This document shows positions 5,564 through 5,584 of a stretch of DNA of 5,584 bases, one piece after another. Source of the DNA: Savagea sp. (GTDB taxonomy: Bacteria; Bacillota; Bacilli; Bacillales_A; Planococcaceae); NCBI GenBank assembly GCA_030152265.1, contig JASLHQ010000050.1, forward strand, positions 1 to 5,584, written 5' to 3'. The notes below the pieces were generated by a model. It did no database searches. It saw only the letters and a list, made by a program, of their open reading frames with translations, and had not been told where the DNA came from. The translations under genes were made by a program, and so were the position numbers. Each line of letters opens with the position of its first letter. Within the stretch, counting starts at the first letter, position 1.

Positions 5564-5584
5564 CGTAATTTCATTGGATTCACC

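Overview
The window looks like ordinary chromosomal core DNA from a low-G+C Gram-positive bacterium of the order Bacillales. The main evidence is a Bacillus-type (type B) RNase P RNA at the left end. Supporting evidence is strong AGGAGG-type ribosome binding sites, frequent TTG starts, and the gene order rnpB, then a YpsC/RlmL-type rRNA methyltransferase, then a DinG-type helicase, which I recall from Bacillus and Staphylococcus chromosomes. I cannot name the genus from sequence alone. I see no mobile element, CRISPR array, tRNA or clear sign of recent transfer.

Layout. Positions ~5-402 (+) hold rnpB, with its two ends paired in a P1 helix, followed by an intrinsic terminator at 436-474. Next is a THUMP-domain RNA methyltransferase (492-1622, +, TTG start). 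A hairpin at 1653-1686 separates it from an iron-sulfur DinG/XPD-type helicase (1711-3612, +). Only 19 bases after the helicase comes a nitronate monooxygenase-family flavoprotein (3632-4615, +), so these two are probably co-transcribed. It converges on a universal stress protein gene (4632-5051, -, TTG start). The two genes share a perfect 17-bp bidirectional terminator (4595-4633) whose loop carries the nitronate monooxygenase stop codon. A roughly 100-base divergent region carries a fair promoter for the stress gene. It leads on the other side to a 100-residue protein of unknown function with a CxC...CxxC cysteine pattern (5151-5453, +). The last 131 bases contain no gene but hold A/T-rich sequence and inverted repeats that could form alternative pairings.

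Functionally the left half is RNA maturation and modification (RNase P RNA, rRNA guanine methylation) followed by a DNA helicase. The right half is small-molecule detoxification and stress (nitronate oxidation, universal stress protein). These are neighbours rather than one pathway. I found no convincing new multi-gene system. The most open items are the small cysteine protein, the repeat structure at the right edge, and the compact regulatory arrangements around 404-492 and 4595-4633.
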